Assembly: GCF_036711975.1 (NCBI RefSeq)
Contig: NC_091973.1
Coordinates: 10,354,001-10,418,000, forward strand
Reading direction: 5' to 3'
Length of the DNA stretch: 64,000 nucleotides
Source of the DNA: Onthophagus taurus
Taxonomy: Eukaryota; Arthropoda; Insecta; Coleoptera; Scarabaeidae
How positions within the stretch are numbered: the stretch's first letter is position 1; every line of letters starts with the position of its first letter. The translations under genes and the position numbers were made by a program. Below the pieces are notes generated by a model. The model was not told where the DNA came from. It did no database searches and saw only the letters and a program-made list of their open reading frames with translations. This document shows, in pieces, positions 49,729 through 60,400 of this stretch.

Positions 49729-50430
49729 ATGGTTGAAGACGTTAAGTTTGTTAGCCAACCTTTAACACTACCAATCTGTAATCTTCATAACGACTTCGCT
49801 GCAAATAAATTTAAACGACATAGCGAATTATTTGGTGGGGAATGTAAACGTGGTTTGATAATTGGTTCTTCGGGTGCCGGAAAAACAAACGTAATGTTAA
49901 CTTTATTGACAGCTCTCAACGGGTTGCGCTTTTTGAATGTATATTTGTGCTCTAATTCACTCTACCAAATCAAATACGAATTTCTACGACAATTACTTAA
50001 ACCTATCCGCTCTTGCGGCTATTATGAATACTCAGATGTTGGACGATTTCTACCACCGTCAAAGGTGAAAGAATATTCAATTATTATTTTTGATGATATT
50101 GCTCCTACAGAGCAACAGATTATCAAGGAATATTTTTCATACGGTCGTCATAGAAACGTTGATACTTTTTTACTCGCTCAAAGTTATAGCGCCATTTCCA
50201 AGCAGCTTTTACGTGACAATTGCAACCTTTTAGTTTTATTTAAACAAGATCTCACTAACTTGAAACATATTTACAACGATCATTTGCTAGGGGACATTAC
50301 GTGGGATGATTTTGTCAGAATTTGTCGAACTTGTTGGGATACACCGCACGGTATATTAGTTATTGATTTAGATTGCGATAAAAATAACGGACGCTATCGG
50401 AAAGGTTTCGATGAGTACATTATACTGTAA
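49729..50430 (+). CDS. FtsK/HerA-type genome packaging ATPase (Polinton ATP)
   Basis: This 233-aa ATPase would pump element DNA into the capsid. Walker A is GSSGAGKT (residues 46-53) and Walker B is SIIIFDDIAP (about 117-126, D122-D123). The following QSYSAISKQLLRDNC stretch fits the sensor/arginine-finger region of this superfamily. The N-terminal FKRHSELFGG just before the P-loop is typical of insect Polintons. Length is as expected, with no breaks. ATG 49729 is the first in frame. It begins a plus-strand block that continues to the integrase with short spacers. Confidence 0.92.
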   Translation: MVEDVKFVSQPLTLPICNLHNDFAANKFKRHSELFGGECKRGLIIGSSGAGKTNVMLTLLTALNGLRFLNVYLCSNSLYQIKYEFLRQLLKPIRSCGYYEYSDVGRFLPPSKVKEYSIIIFDDIAPTEQQIIKEYFSYGRHRNVDTFLLAQSYSAISKQLLRDNCNLLVLFKQDLTNLKHIYNDHLLGDITWDDFVRICRTCWDTPHGILVIDLDCDKNNGRYRKGFDEYIIL

Positions 50431-50493
50431 AACCATTGACTTTACGACTGCATGCTCAGTCTCTGTGCGATCATTACACTATCACGTTGAACT

Positions 50494-51654
50494 ATGAATC
50501 GTAATGTTGCACAACAGTTAATAGCTGCGCGAGAAGATGTTAAACATAAAATACGCACTTTGAAAGGAGATATAAAACAGAAGCAGTCCATTGCCGAAGC
50601 TCAACTCGCTCCACTGAAAGAACCTCTGACAGATATTTCCAAAAAATTACAAACTGTCAATTTATTAGCGCTCGACAATAAATTCGAGATAAAACGTGAT
50701 TTATTTACCCCGAAAAAGGAGCAGTCACCAGATATCTCAGCCTTACTGGCTGACTTGCAGAAACCTTCTAAAGGACTTAAACTGGAAACTCCTAGAGTGA
50801 AACCTAAACGTAGAGTTACGTCAACACCCATTAAACCGGGAGCTAGCATGGATGTTTCACCGGAACTCGCACGGAGTCCGCAATTTCTCAGCGACGAAGA
50901 GGTGTTCGAGGGTCGAGATACTACACCTGAGGTTTCTGTTCGTGAGTCAGACACATCTTTAGATGTCTACGAGCGGGACGCTAGGGAGCAGTTGGCGCGC
51001 ATGAAAGAGAATATGGAGGGAATGATGGAACAGACAGTTATTCGAGAAGCTTTAGGACAGCTGGACCCCTTACCACGTACCTATGTTACGGGTTTAACAG
51101 TAGATGTAAATAACGAGTTCGATCAAACTTACGGTGTTCGTGCACTTACCGATGGATTGTATATCGCAAATCAACCAATAACGTTTGACGGGAAAAACAT
51201 TTTGGTGGGGGAATTTACGTATACAGGAACACCGGGGTTATACGAGTTGTTATTCAAAAATAAACCGGGTAAATTTACTTTACCAGATGCGAGAAATTAC
51301 AAAGATATCTTACAACGTTCGAATGTACATAAAAGAGATTATGACGCTTCAAAAAGTATCATAACTGATGATGAAAATGAAAAGTTTGTGAACATAATCA
51401 AACCAATTTCCTTGGGTCAAAGACCAAATGTGTACTGGGCTCGATATTGGCCAAAACCTAAAACTGGATCAGGTCACTTAAATAAGTTGTTAGTACCTGC
51501 TGCAATTAAAGAGTACGAATACTGGGACGACGTGAACGAATTAGTTGATCGGTTGCGTTTACTACTTGCTTCCGAAGCAGCAGGTCATACTGCTCATCAT
51601 AACGAAATTATATCCCTCATAGAGGAATTACGGGAAGCGCAAGTCATTCGTTAA
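50494..51654 (+). CDS. Unknown conserved Polinton protein (DUF8207-like)
   Basis: This 386-aa protein has three parts: an N-terminal coiled-coil-like helix (residues 1-50, EDVKHKIRTLKGDIKQKQS), a disordered Pro/Ser/acidic linker (70-165), and a globular C-terminal domain. The last contains FDQTYGVRALTDGLYI, GTPGLYELLFKNKPG, YKDILQRSNVHKRDYD and a tail YWDDVNELVDRLRLLLAS...EIISLIEELREA. From memory this C-terminal pattern is the DUF8207 domain found in many insect Polinton-derived proteins; its function is not known. Position between ATPase and integrase and conservation suggest a virion or terminal-protein-related role, but nothing visible proves it. Confidence 0.8.
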   Translation: MNRNVAQQLIAAREDVKHKIRTLKGDIKQKQSIAEAQLAPLKEPLTDISKKLQTVNLLALDNKFEIKRDLFTPKKEQSPDISALLADLQKPSKGLKLETPRVKPKRRVTSTPIKPGASMDVSPELARSPQFLSDEEVFEGRDTTPEVSVRESDTSLDVYERDAREQLARMKENMEGMMEQTVIREALGQLDPLPRTYVTGLTVDVNNEFDQTYGVRALTDGLYIANQPITFDGKNILVGEFTYTGTPGLYELLFKNKPGKFTLPDARNYKDILQRSNVHKRDYDASKSIITDDENEKFVNIIKPISLGQRPNVYWARYWPKPKTGSGHLNKLLVPAAIKEYEYWDDVNELVDRLRLLLASEAAGHTAHHNEIISLIEELREAQVIR

Positions 51655-51657
51655 GGG

Positions 51658-51665
51658 TATATAAA
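51658..51665 (+). promoter_or_regulatory. TATA box before the 51701 gene
   Basis: TATATAAA lies immediately after the previous stop, with an arthropod-type initiator TTCAGA at about 51688, some 30 bp downstream, and the ATG at 51701. The spacing is textbook, so the 51701 gene and probably the overlapping integrase have their own promoter. Confidence 0.65.
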
Positions 51666-51700
51666 CTTTTTTCTGTTTCTGTGACGCTTCAGAAGCCAAT

Positions 51701-52108
51701 ATGCCTTTAAACCGTTTTGGTGAACATGGTTCTACATCTATCGATAAATTTGGTAAGCATGTTCACCACCATGTTATACAGAACCACATAGCAAGATCCG
51801 AAGTTCTACAACCTTCATCAACATTTATTTTAACTTTACGTGGTGATGGAGATGTTGATCCAAAAACAAAACTTTATAAAATCACAAACAAAAGTGGAAT
51901 TACGGATTACATCAATTCTTTCTACGAAGGTATGATAAAAGATGTTGTAAAGTCCGCTCATGTTCAGTTACTTGTTAACGATATCGTTATTAAGTCGCTC
52001 CAGGGAGTCCAACTCAAACGCGGAGATACCATTAAGTGTAAAAATAATGCACCGATAGGAGGACTACCTTTTCTTATAGAGTTGTTGATTGAAGGGGTTG
52101 TAGAGTAA
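51701..52108 (+). CDS. Unknown 135-aa protein, overlapping the integrase start
   Basis: This small protein starts MPLNRFGEHG, then a His-rich stretch (HVHHHVIQNH) and an all-beta-looking body (FILTLRGDGDVDP, KLYKITNKSGITDYI, VQLLVNDIVIKSLQGVQLKRGDTIKCKN, PFLIELLIEG). It has its own TATA/initiator. Its stop TAA shares a base with the integrase ATG (TAATG), suggesting both come from one mRNA. A beta-rich fold of this size could be a minor capsid or fibre-like piece; that is speculation. No family is recognised. Confidence 0.72.
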   Translation: MPLNRFGEHGSTSIDKFGKHVHHHVIQNHIARSEVLQPSSTFILTLRGDGDVDPKTKLYKITNKSGITDYINSFYEGMIKDVVKSAHVQLLVNDIVIKSLQGVQLKRGDTIKCKNNAPIGGLPFLIELLIEGVVE

Positions 52109-53043
52109 TGGTTAGTGTTAAGCGAGATCTCGTTAACGAACTACATGCACCTGCGAGACGACATTATCGGCGACGCCGCGTTCTGCTTCACGGACTATTG
52201 GATCTTTATCAAGCGGATTTGGTTGAAATGATCCCATATGCGTCGGTCAATAAAGGTTACAAGTATATACTGACTGTTATCAACGCTTTTTCAAAATACG
52301 CATGGGCCTTACCACTCAAAACCAAAACTGGGAAAGAGGTTACTCAAGCTATGAAGGACATTTTGCATAGTAAAAAGAATATTACTCCGAGCAACTTACA
52401 AACCGATAATGGGAAAGAGTTTTACAATAGCGATTTTCAAAAATTAATGGAACAACTTAACATTAATCATTACAGCACCTATTCCACTTTAAAAAGCTCG
52501 ATTATCGAACGGTTTAATAGAACCCTAAAAAATAAAATGTGGAAAGAATTTAGTATGCAAGGAAATTATCGCTGGTTAGACTTACTACCCAAATTACTAA
52601 AATCTTACAACAACACAATACATCGCACCATTCACATGAAACCTTCAGCTGTTAATCGACGAAATGAATCTGCTCTGTTAAATACTGTATACAATTCCAT
52701 TAAAGTTGTCGACCCCAACCACCGTAAATTTAATGTGGGGGAACACGTGCGAATTAGCAAGTACAGACACGCTTTTGCTAAAGGTTACCAACCAACTTGG
52801 TCCAATGAAATTTTCACCATAGCGACAGTTCAAAATACTAATCCCAGGACTTACCTTATTAAAGATGGTAGAGGAGAACCCATTCTTGGAGCATTTTACG
52901 ACGAAGAATTACAACGTGTGAAACACCCGGATGTATTTTTAATTGAAAAAGTTCTTCGTCGAAAAGGAAATAAAGTCCGAGTGAAATGGTTGGGAATGGA
53001 TAGCTCTCATAATTCTTGGATTGCAAAAAAAGATGTATTATAA
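52108..53043 (+). CDS. Polinton integrase (rve) with chromodomain
   Basis: This 311-aa enzyme cuts and joins element ends into the host genome by the DDE mechanism. The catalytic triad is visible: D37 (LYQADLVEM), D100 (LQTDNGKEF) and E134 (SIIERFNRT), with D-to-E spacing of about 34 as expected. A C-terminal chromodomain-like segment (about 272-311) may bind methylated histones. The N-terminus is short, and the usual zinc-binding HHCC module is not evident in this ORF. The start overlaps the preceding stop (TAATG). The frame is intact and identical to the partial copy at 1-543 where they overlap. Confidence 0.93.
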   Translation: MVSVKRDLVNELHAPARRHYRRRRVLLHGLLDLYQADLVEMIPYASVNKGYKYILTVINAFSKYAWALPLKTKTGKEVTQAMKDILHSKKNITPSNLQTDNGKEFYNSDFQKLMEQLNINHYSTYSTLKSSIIERFNRTLKNKMWKEFSMQGNYRWLDLLPKLLKSYNNTIHRTIHMKPSAVNRRNESALLNTVYNSIKVVDPNHRKFNVGEHVRISKYRHAFAKGYQPTWSNEIFTIATVQNTNPRTYLIKDGRGEPILGAFYDEELQRVKHPDVFLIEKVLRRKGNKVRVKWLGMDSSHNSWIAKKDVL

Positions 53044-53197
53044 TTTTTACACTAAGAAAATAAAAAACTTTTTTTAATTTCGTTGATTTTATTTCAAGTA
53101 ACCTTTTTAACAACCTACTTTCTACTTTATATACAAGTTTTGTGATACAAGCAAGTATTTTTTTTTTTTTTTTACAAATTAACTGATCGCAATTTAA
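53044..53197. terminator. Convergent 3' ends of integrase and polymerase (copy 2)
   Basis: This is the same as 544-697 in copy 1, with one substitution at 53109. AATAAA for the integrase mRNA and a minus-strand AATAAA for the polymerase lie within about 40 bp of each other, with a long T run beside the polymerase stop. Confidence 0.55.
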
Positions 53198-56100
53198 CTA
53201 GCCATACATGTTTACGTTTAACAACTCCAATAAGTTGTCCAAAAGATCTTCCCTGCGTAGATCTTCAATAAGATAGTTTCCCCAAGCTAAAGTATGACAT
53301 CCATCCTCCATCACGTAACGTTTATCGTCATGTGCAGAGAGCGCCACTTTATTCTTTAGTTCTGTATACATCGTGTGATAGGAGGAGCGAAAGACATACA
53401 TCTTTTTTCGCACAGAACCTCCATCTTCGATAATCCGTTTATATTCTGAAACACTTAAGTTTTTATCGATAACATACTTTTTCACACCCTTGGCACGCTT
53501 GACAACTCCTTCCAAAGTGTTAATACAATAAGCTTTAGCTCCTGTACCATAAAACGATGTTAATATCGTATTTGGGTACTCATCTTTCATTTTTCCGACT
53601 ATCGGCGGCCCTGGAGGAATATTATGTCTGTTGTTTAACTTGTAATTAGAGGTATCGAACATCTCTATATTTTCTTTGATATCCTGGTATACATTCTCAG
53701 TAAATATTTCGAGAATTAACGAATCCGTATCTGTATATAACAATAATACGTTTTCACCATATTTCTCTTTTAAAAAATTATAAAAAAAGTTATAAATGAC
53801 CGCTTTCGACAATTCCAGTACGCTAAACCTACATACAGAGGTTTGTTATATTTGACCTCCACCTTCTGCATTTCAATGGCTGCCAAATTATGGCAGAAAA
53901 TTTTTGATGACTTGAAAGTCGGCTTTGCGATAAGAGCTTCTGCACCGGGTCTCCTGTAACGATTCTCCCAATGTGACACTAATCGTATATCGACTCTATT
54001 TTCAACATTTTCCATCGTTTTCCCATACACGATATTATTCATTTGTTTATAATGATTTTTCCCAAATTCATTCGTAGCATTCATTCGTTTCTCAGAGTTA
54101 AAATCGATATATGGTTTCATCCACGGCGATTGTTGAAATTGCAATGCACGGTGTATTTTGGTTAGCTTAAGACCTTTTTTCACACATTCACGTAGGTTTA
54201 CATAGTGAATTATGTATTTCGATTTATTTTGTAAGTTCGCAATCAACTTAGGATGCTTCGATCCGGGAGCGATTATGTTTTCGGGACAAAACGGTAGATC
54301 ATCATGCTGGTTGTGTAACCTTTCGGGATACTCCAAATCCACTTCAAACACATAACCAAGGTGTTCATCATCTAAACACTCCACATCTATATCTACTATT
54401 TCTTGGTTCGACAACCATCGAAAACCGCCTGTTGGTAATTTACAACTCATTGCATACCCATACAAATTGGTAGCGTCCAAGTATAGAATATATGATGATG
54501 GTTTTTCCGGGTTAAAATCGTCAAGGAACTTGTTGTTTGCTATTGCAGATCGTTTTACACACATACAGAGACCGCCTCTAATTCCTTTCTTAAAAAAGTG
54601 TAACATGTCAATGTCTGATAACAATTCTAATTTTACACCTGTCATTTTTAACAGAGCATCCCACCCAAACCCGGGCGCAGTATAATAATGGCAAGGATCC
54701 AGATTGTAATTCTCCAAAGATATTGTCCTGAAATTTTCAAAGACGTCAGTCAACATTAACACATCTGACGTCAAATACAGGTCACTGTATTCTCCCAACG
54801 TTGTACACTTAAATTTATTCCATACAGTCTGTGCTCTAGAGTATTGTTCCTTTGAAATATTACTTGAACTCAATATGTCGTAAAACTGTGTATGATCAGG
54901 CAATTTACTATACTCCAACTTTTCAAACGAATCTACGAACGAATATGGAAATACACCTTTCTGGCGCATCAATCTAAATTCTTCAGAGTCTTTGAATTTT
55001 TTTTTCACTTCCACACAATCCTTATCATCCAAATATGAAACCAACTTTTCCAAAGAACTCGCCATGAATCTAAACGAGTCGACGAATCTTATTTTCATAA
55101 ACACTTTGCGTTTCTTTCCCTTGTTATCGGTTGTTTCTCCGACAACTATTTTTTTGGAAAAAGAAATATATTTTTCTTTGTTTTGTGCTATCACCTCTAC
55201 TTCCTCCTTGTTTAGGGCAATACTTTTCACAAACATGTGGGCATCGTAATTCGACAGGTTGTGGAAAAACACAGGGATAAACATCGGTAATTTATAATTT
55301 ATATTGCAGACGGAATGCGCAGGACCCCTATACAATCCTGTCAAGTGATCGTGATCACACACTTTCTCTTCTTTGTTTATTGGTTTATCACAAATGTGAC
55401 ATACGGAACTCAGTTCATGTACAAATTGGTCCAGACAGCTTAGCGGTATCATATCCTTTGTTTGCCTCAAATGTTGTTTATAGATCTCTATTACATCCTT
55501 CTCCAATCTTATAATAAATTCCAGAGCAGCGTTTCGCCCTCGGTATATTTGGAATTTCGATAAGTTATCATCGTAAGCACACTTAATGTAGTACGCAAAC
55601 GCGTATGGTTCGTGTTCAAAACATCGGGCCGTATATGGTTTATTATCATCGTAAACTTTTCCTTCTTCGGGCGTTAAGGGTTTCAGAATCGCCTCGAAAT
55701 CGGCGTACACCACAAACGGAACTTTCATTTTTTTTTCAAATCCTTCAAATTGTAAAACATTTTCCTTTTCTAGATGTCCGAACTTATTCACTTTTATTTG
55801 TTCGCTTGGTACTGTTGCTTTCACTTTTTTACAGTCATCCATCTGATGTCGTACCAACTTGTCTTCAGTTGAAAAGTATTGCAAACAACCCTCACAAATA
55901 TATCTTTGATGTTCATGAGTCGATGATTGTGTATTTATCAGTCGAGATAAGTTTTTTATCCAATAATAGTGGTTATTCCCGAAATTGTCGCTGACTACTA
56001 ATAAGTTTACATGACGCTCCCGTTTCTGTTTACATATACATACAGTTACAATATCATCTACCATTTTCTCTCCATTATACCAAGAATTTATACCATAGAC

Positions 56101-57029
56101 GTTAATTGAAATGTTATTTTCTTCCTCAAATTTTGGTATGTCTCTGATGGGTACTGGGAATGTTACGCAGTCAAACTTTAATTCTGTTTCCCTATAATCT
56201 GGGTATGATGATATTCTTTGCGGTAAACCTGTGGGTTGGTACAGTGCGGACATCAGTGCCCAAGCAAAGCACTTATTATCGTTATTTTGCACGTTTATTA
56301 CCGCTCTCTTCCCTTTTATGGATGTCGGTAAGTCGATGTAGCTCGATGCTCTTGTAGGATTAAACTTGTTACAGTTCACTTCAAGATATAATACTTCCAA
56401 CAAGGTCCAACCTGCAGTATTAACACCTTTAGTTTCGCATTTTACTACTTTTCTATTCTTATACTCTTACCTGAGTCCCGTTCTTGGAATTCCGACATTT
56501 TCACCATAATCTCGTCCATAAAGTCCTCGTATGTTTGATATAAGTCTACGGCTACTGTTATAATTTTATTTTTTGTGTTGAATGATTTGATTTCCACTTC
56601 TTCCTTCGTATTTATGAAATACAATCCAAAAATTTCCGTATTCACTTTTAAACTACCATTTACATTCCTCACGGACTGTATCAAACTGATAACTTTTTCT
56701 CTAATTCGGTTACTGAATTCCTTCATGTCTACGTACTTCCGTTCATGATCGCTCACTCTAAAACTACATATTTTATCTCCAAATATCGAATCTATTTTTT
56801 CTACACCATCATCTATTATTACGAAGGCTTTCTGTTTATGTTTGTTGCTACGCAGATGTGAGGAATAACATTGTCTGGTTACGTGTTCATCACATATTTC
56901 ACACACTATAACATCTCCTTGTTGATCCTCTTCCACCTTTCGACGTTTCCCAATACATGCTGTGCGTTGATGTCTCACAAGATTATCTGGTCTAGTAAAC
57001 TCTTTGTAACACACGTCGCAGGTCAACAT
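53198..57029 (-). pseudogene. Protein-primed DNA polymerase B of Polinton copy 2, frame-broken
   Basis: The structure matches copy 1: ATG at 57029 on the inner edge of the right TIR, zinc-finger exon 56471-57029, intron 56412-56470, and a main body to about 53820. The main body carries Exo I-III, the HNH-like Cys/His insert and polymerase motifs A and B. A one-base frame loss at 53819-53823 precedes the segment with motif C (YTDTDS), down to the stop at 53198. One residue differs from copy 1 (Tyr for Cys after NNHY, base 55964). The promoter must lie in the TIR (TTTAAATA at 57079-57086). About 1,070 residues in total would be normal for the family. The same lesion in both copies means it predates their duplication, unless the assembly duplicated one sequence. 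Confidence 0.88.
56412..56470 (-). other. 59-nt spliceosomal intron in polymerase gene (copy 2)
   Basis: This is identical to the intron at 3912-3970: donor CAG/GTAAGAGT and acceptor ACTGCAG/GTTGG on the minus strand. It is required to connect the zinc-finger exon to the body in frame. Confidence 0.85.
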
Positions 57030-57473
57030 GTTCACAACACTCTTACTTCAATACTGTTGAACACGATTTTCTATCTGCTATTTAAAGCATACCTCCTCCG
57101 AAGTGGGGTTTTCAATGAACTCATGTCGTGTAACCTTCATTTCAGGTCACGTACAAGGTCAATGTCATGGTCACAATTAAGGTTGACTTCAAGGTCTCCG
57201 TTGAGGTCAAAGTAAAGGTCATTGTTCAGGTCAAGGTTACTGATCAAGGTCATGGTCACTAAACGTGATCTTGACCTGAGGTGAGCTCAAAGTAAAGGTC
57301 ATTGTTTAGGTCTAGGTTACTGGTCAACGACCCCCTTTGCAATAGCCGATTCTGGAACCTCCTCCCAGAACCTCAGGGCAAGGTCAAGGTCATGGTCACT
57401 CAACATGACCTTGGCCTTGACCTTGACCTGAGGTTCTGAGAGGAGGTTCTAGAATCGGCTTTTATCTACTACT
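57028..57473. repeat. Right terminal inverted repeat, Polinton copy 2 (446 bp)
   Basis: This is the exact-length inverted partner of 39436-39881. It contains the hairpin at 57344-57460 and the AGGTCA-rich region. Its outer end ATCTACTACT abuts satellite GAGCATGTTGG, which is the same junction as at 4973/4974 in copy 1. Confidence 0.95.
57079..57086 (-). promoter_or_regulatory. TATA-like box for the polymerase gene
   Basis: TATTTAAA on the plus strand (TTTAAATA on the minus) lies about 50-57 bp before the polymerase ATG at 57029, with an initiator-like ACAGT between. The copy-1 counterpart is at 4579-4586. Confidence 0.5.
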
Positions 57474-60400
57474 GAGCATGTTGGAGATAAAAAACAAAAT
57501 GTGCCCAAAACGTGATATTATGACGTTATACGCCGTTCTGAGCCATGTTTGAACTTTCTATCACTTTTGGTTCCGGTAATTCTGTTGACCATATATTTGA
57601 TATTCAGGCGCCAAATGACATCTTGGAGCATGTTGGAGATAAAAAACAAAATGTGCCCAAAACGTGATATTATGACGTTATACGCCGTTCTGAGCCATGT
57701 TTGAACTTTCTATCACTTTTGGTTCCGATAATTCTGCTGACCATATTTGTGATATTCAGGCGCCAAATGACATCTTGGAGCATGTTGGAGATAAAAAACA
57801 AAATGTGCCGAAAACGTGATATTATGACGTTATACGACGTTCTTAGCAATGTTTGAACTTTCTATCACTTTTGGTTCCGGTAATTCTGTTGACCATATAT
57901 TTGATATTCAGGCGCCAAATGACATCTTGGAGCATGTTGGAGATAAAAAACAAAATGTGCCCAAAACGTGATATTATGACGTTATACGACGTTCTGAGCC
58001 ATGTTTGAACTTTCTATCACTTTCGGTTCCGATAATTCTGTTGACCATATTTGTGATATTCAGGCGCCAAATGACATCTTGGAGCATGTTGGAGATAAAA
58101 AACAAAATGTGCCCAAAACGTGATATTATGACGTTATACGCCGTTTTGAGCCACGTTTGAACTCTCTATCACTTTCGGTTCCGATAATTTTGTTGACCAT
58201 ATTTGTGATATTCAGGCGCCAAATGACATCTTGGAGCATGTTGGAGATAAAAAACAAAATGTGCCCAAAACGTGATATTATGACGTTATACGCCGTTCTG
58301 AGCCATGTTTGAACTTTCTATCACTTTTGGTTCCGGTAATTCTGTTGACCATATATTTGATATTCAGGCGTCAAATGACATCTTGGAGCATGTTGGAGAT
58401 AAAAAACAAAATGTGCCCAAAACGTGATATTATGACGTTATACGCCGTTTTGAGCCATGTTTGAACTTTCTATCACTTTCGGTTCCGATAATTCTGTTGA
58501 CCATATTTGTGATATTCAGGCGCCAAATGACATCTTGGAGCATGTTGGAGATAAAAAACAAAATGTGCCCAAAACGTGATATTATGACGTTATACGCCGT
58601 TCTGAGCCATGTTTGAACTTTCTATCACTTTTGGTTCCGATAATTCTGCTGACCATATTTGTGATATTCAGGCGCCAAATGACATCTTGGAGCATGTTGG
58701 AGATAAAAAACAAAATGTGCCCAAAACGTGATATTATGACGTTATACGACGTTCTTAGCAATGTTTGAACTTTCTATCACTTTTGGTTCCGGTAATTCTG
58801 TTGACCATATATTTGATATTCAGGCGCCAAATGACATCTTGGAGCATGTTGGAGATAAAAAACAAAATGTGCCCAAAACGTGATATTATGACGTTATACG
58901 ACGTTCTGAGCCATGTTTGAACTTTCTATCACTTTTGGTTCCGGTAATTCTGTTGACCATATTTGTGATATTCAGGCGTCAAATGACATCTTGGAGCATG
59001 TTGGAGATAAAAAACAAAATGTGCCCAAAACGTGATATTATGACGTTATACGACGTTCTGAGCCATGTTTGAACTTTCTATCACTTTTGGTTCCGGTAAT
59101 TCTGTTGACCATACTTGTGATATTCAGGCGTCAAATGACATCTAGGAGCAAGTTGGAGATAAAAAACAAAATGTGCCCAAAACGTGATATTATGACGTTA
59201 TACGCCGTTTTGAGCCATGTTTGAACTTTCTATCACTTTTGGTTCCGATAATTCTGCTGACCATATTTGTGATATTCAGGCGCCAAATGACATCTTGGAG
59301 CATGTTGGAGATAAAAAACAAAATGTGCTCAAAACGTGATATTATGACGTTATACGCCGTTTTGAGCCAGGTTTGAACTCTCTATCACTTTTGGTTCCGG
59401 TAATTCTGTCGACCATATTTGTGATATTCAGGCGTCAAATGACAACTTGGAGCATGTTGGAGATAAAAAACAAAATGTGCCCAAAACGTGATATTATGAC
59501 GTTATACGCCGTTTTGAGCCATGTTTGAACTCTCTATCACTTTTGGTTCCGATAGTTCTGCTGACCATATTTGTGATATTCAGACGCCAAATGACATCTT
59601 GGAGCAAGTTGGAGATAAAAAACAAAATGTGCCCAAAACGTGTTATTATGACGTTATACGCCGTTCTGAGCCATATTTGAACTTTCTATCACTTTTGGTT
59701 CCGATAATTCTGCTGACCATATTTGTGATATTCAGACGCCAAATGACATCTTGGAGCATGTTGGAGATAAAAAACAAAATGTGCCCAAAACGTGATATTA
59801 TGACGTTATACGACGTTCTGAGCCATGTTTGAACTTTCTATCACTTTCGGTTCCGATAATTCTGTTGACCATATTTGTGATATTCAGGCGCCAAATGACA
59901 TCTTGGAGCATGTTGGAGATAAAAAACAAAATGTGCCCAAAACGTGATATTATGACGTTATACGCCGTTCTGAGCCATGTTTGAACTTTCTATCACTTTT
60001 GGTTCCGGTAATTCTGTTGACCATATATTTGATATTCAGGCGTCAAATGACATCTTGGAGCATGTTGGAGATAAAAAACAAAATGTGCCCAAAACGTGAT
60101 ATTATGACGTTATACGCCGTTTTGAGCCATGTTTGAACTTTCTATCACTTTCGGTTCCGATAATTCTGTTGACCATATTTGTGATATTCAGGCGCCAAAT
60201 GACATCTTGGAGCATGTTGGAGATAAAAAACAAAATGTGCCCAAAACGTGATATTATGACGTTATACGCCGTTCTGAGCCATGTTTGAACTTTCTATCAC
60301 TTTTGGTTCCGATAATTCTGCTGACCATATTTGTGATATTCAGGCGCCAAATGACATCTTGGAGCATGTTGGAGATAAAAAACAAAATGTGCCCAAAACG

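Larger units (their letters stand above)
39436..57473. mobile_element. Complete Polinton/Maverick element, copy 2 (18,038 bp)
   Basis: The element is bounded by 446-bp inverted repeats starting AGTAGTAGAT and ending ATCTACTACT, and both sides are satellite. It contains the diagnostic Polinton set: protein-primed polymerase B, rve integrase with chromodomain, FtsK/HerA packaging ATPase, adenain-like protease, penton-like minor capsid and double-jelly-roll major capsid proteins, plus unknown accessory genes. Its 18-kb length is within the usual 15-20 kb. The flanks are GACCAT on the left and GAGCAT on the right and occupy different phases of the satellite, so there is no clean 6-bp target duplication. 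Frame breaks in polymerase and penton suggest a non-autonomous copy. Confidence 0.97.

Noticed and set aside
56871..57215. 114-codon plus-strand frame opposite the polymerase N-terminus and TIR
   Set aside because: It runs antisense through the zinc-finger exon into the inverted repeat; same in copy 1 at 4371-4715. A shadow frame.
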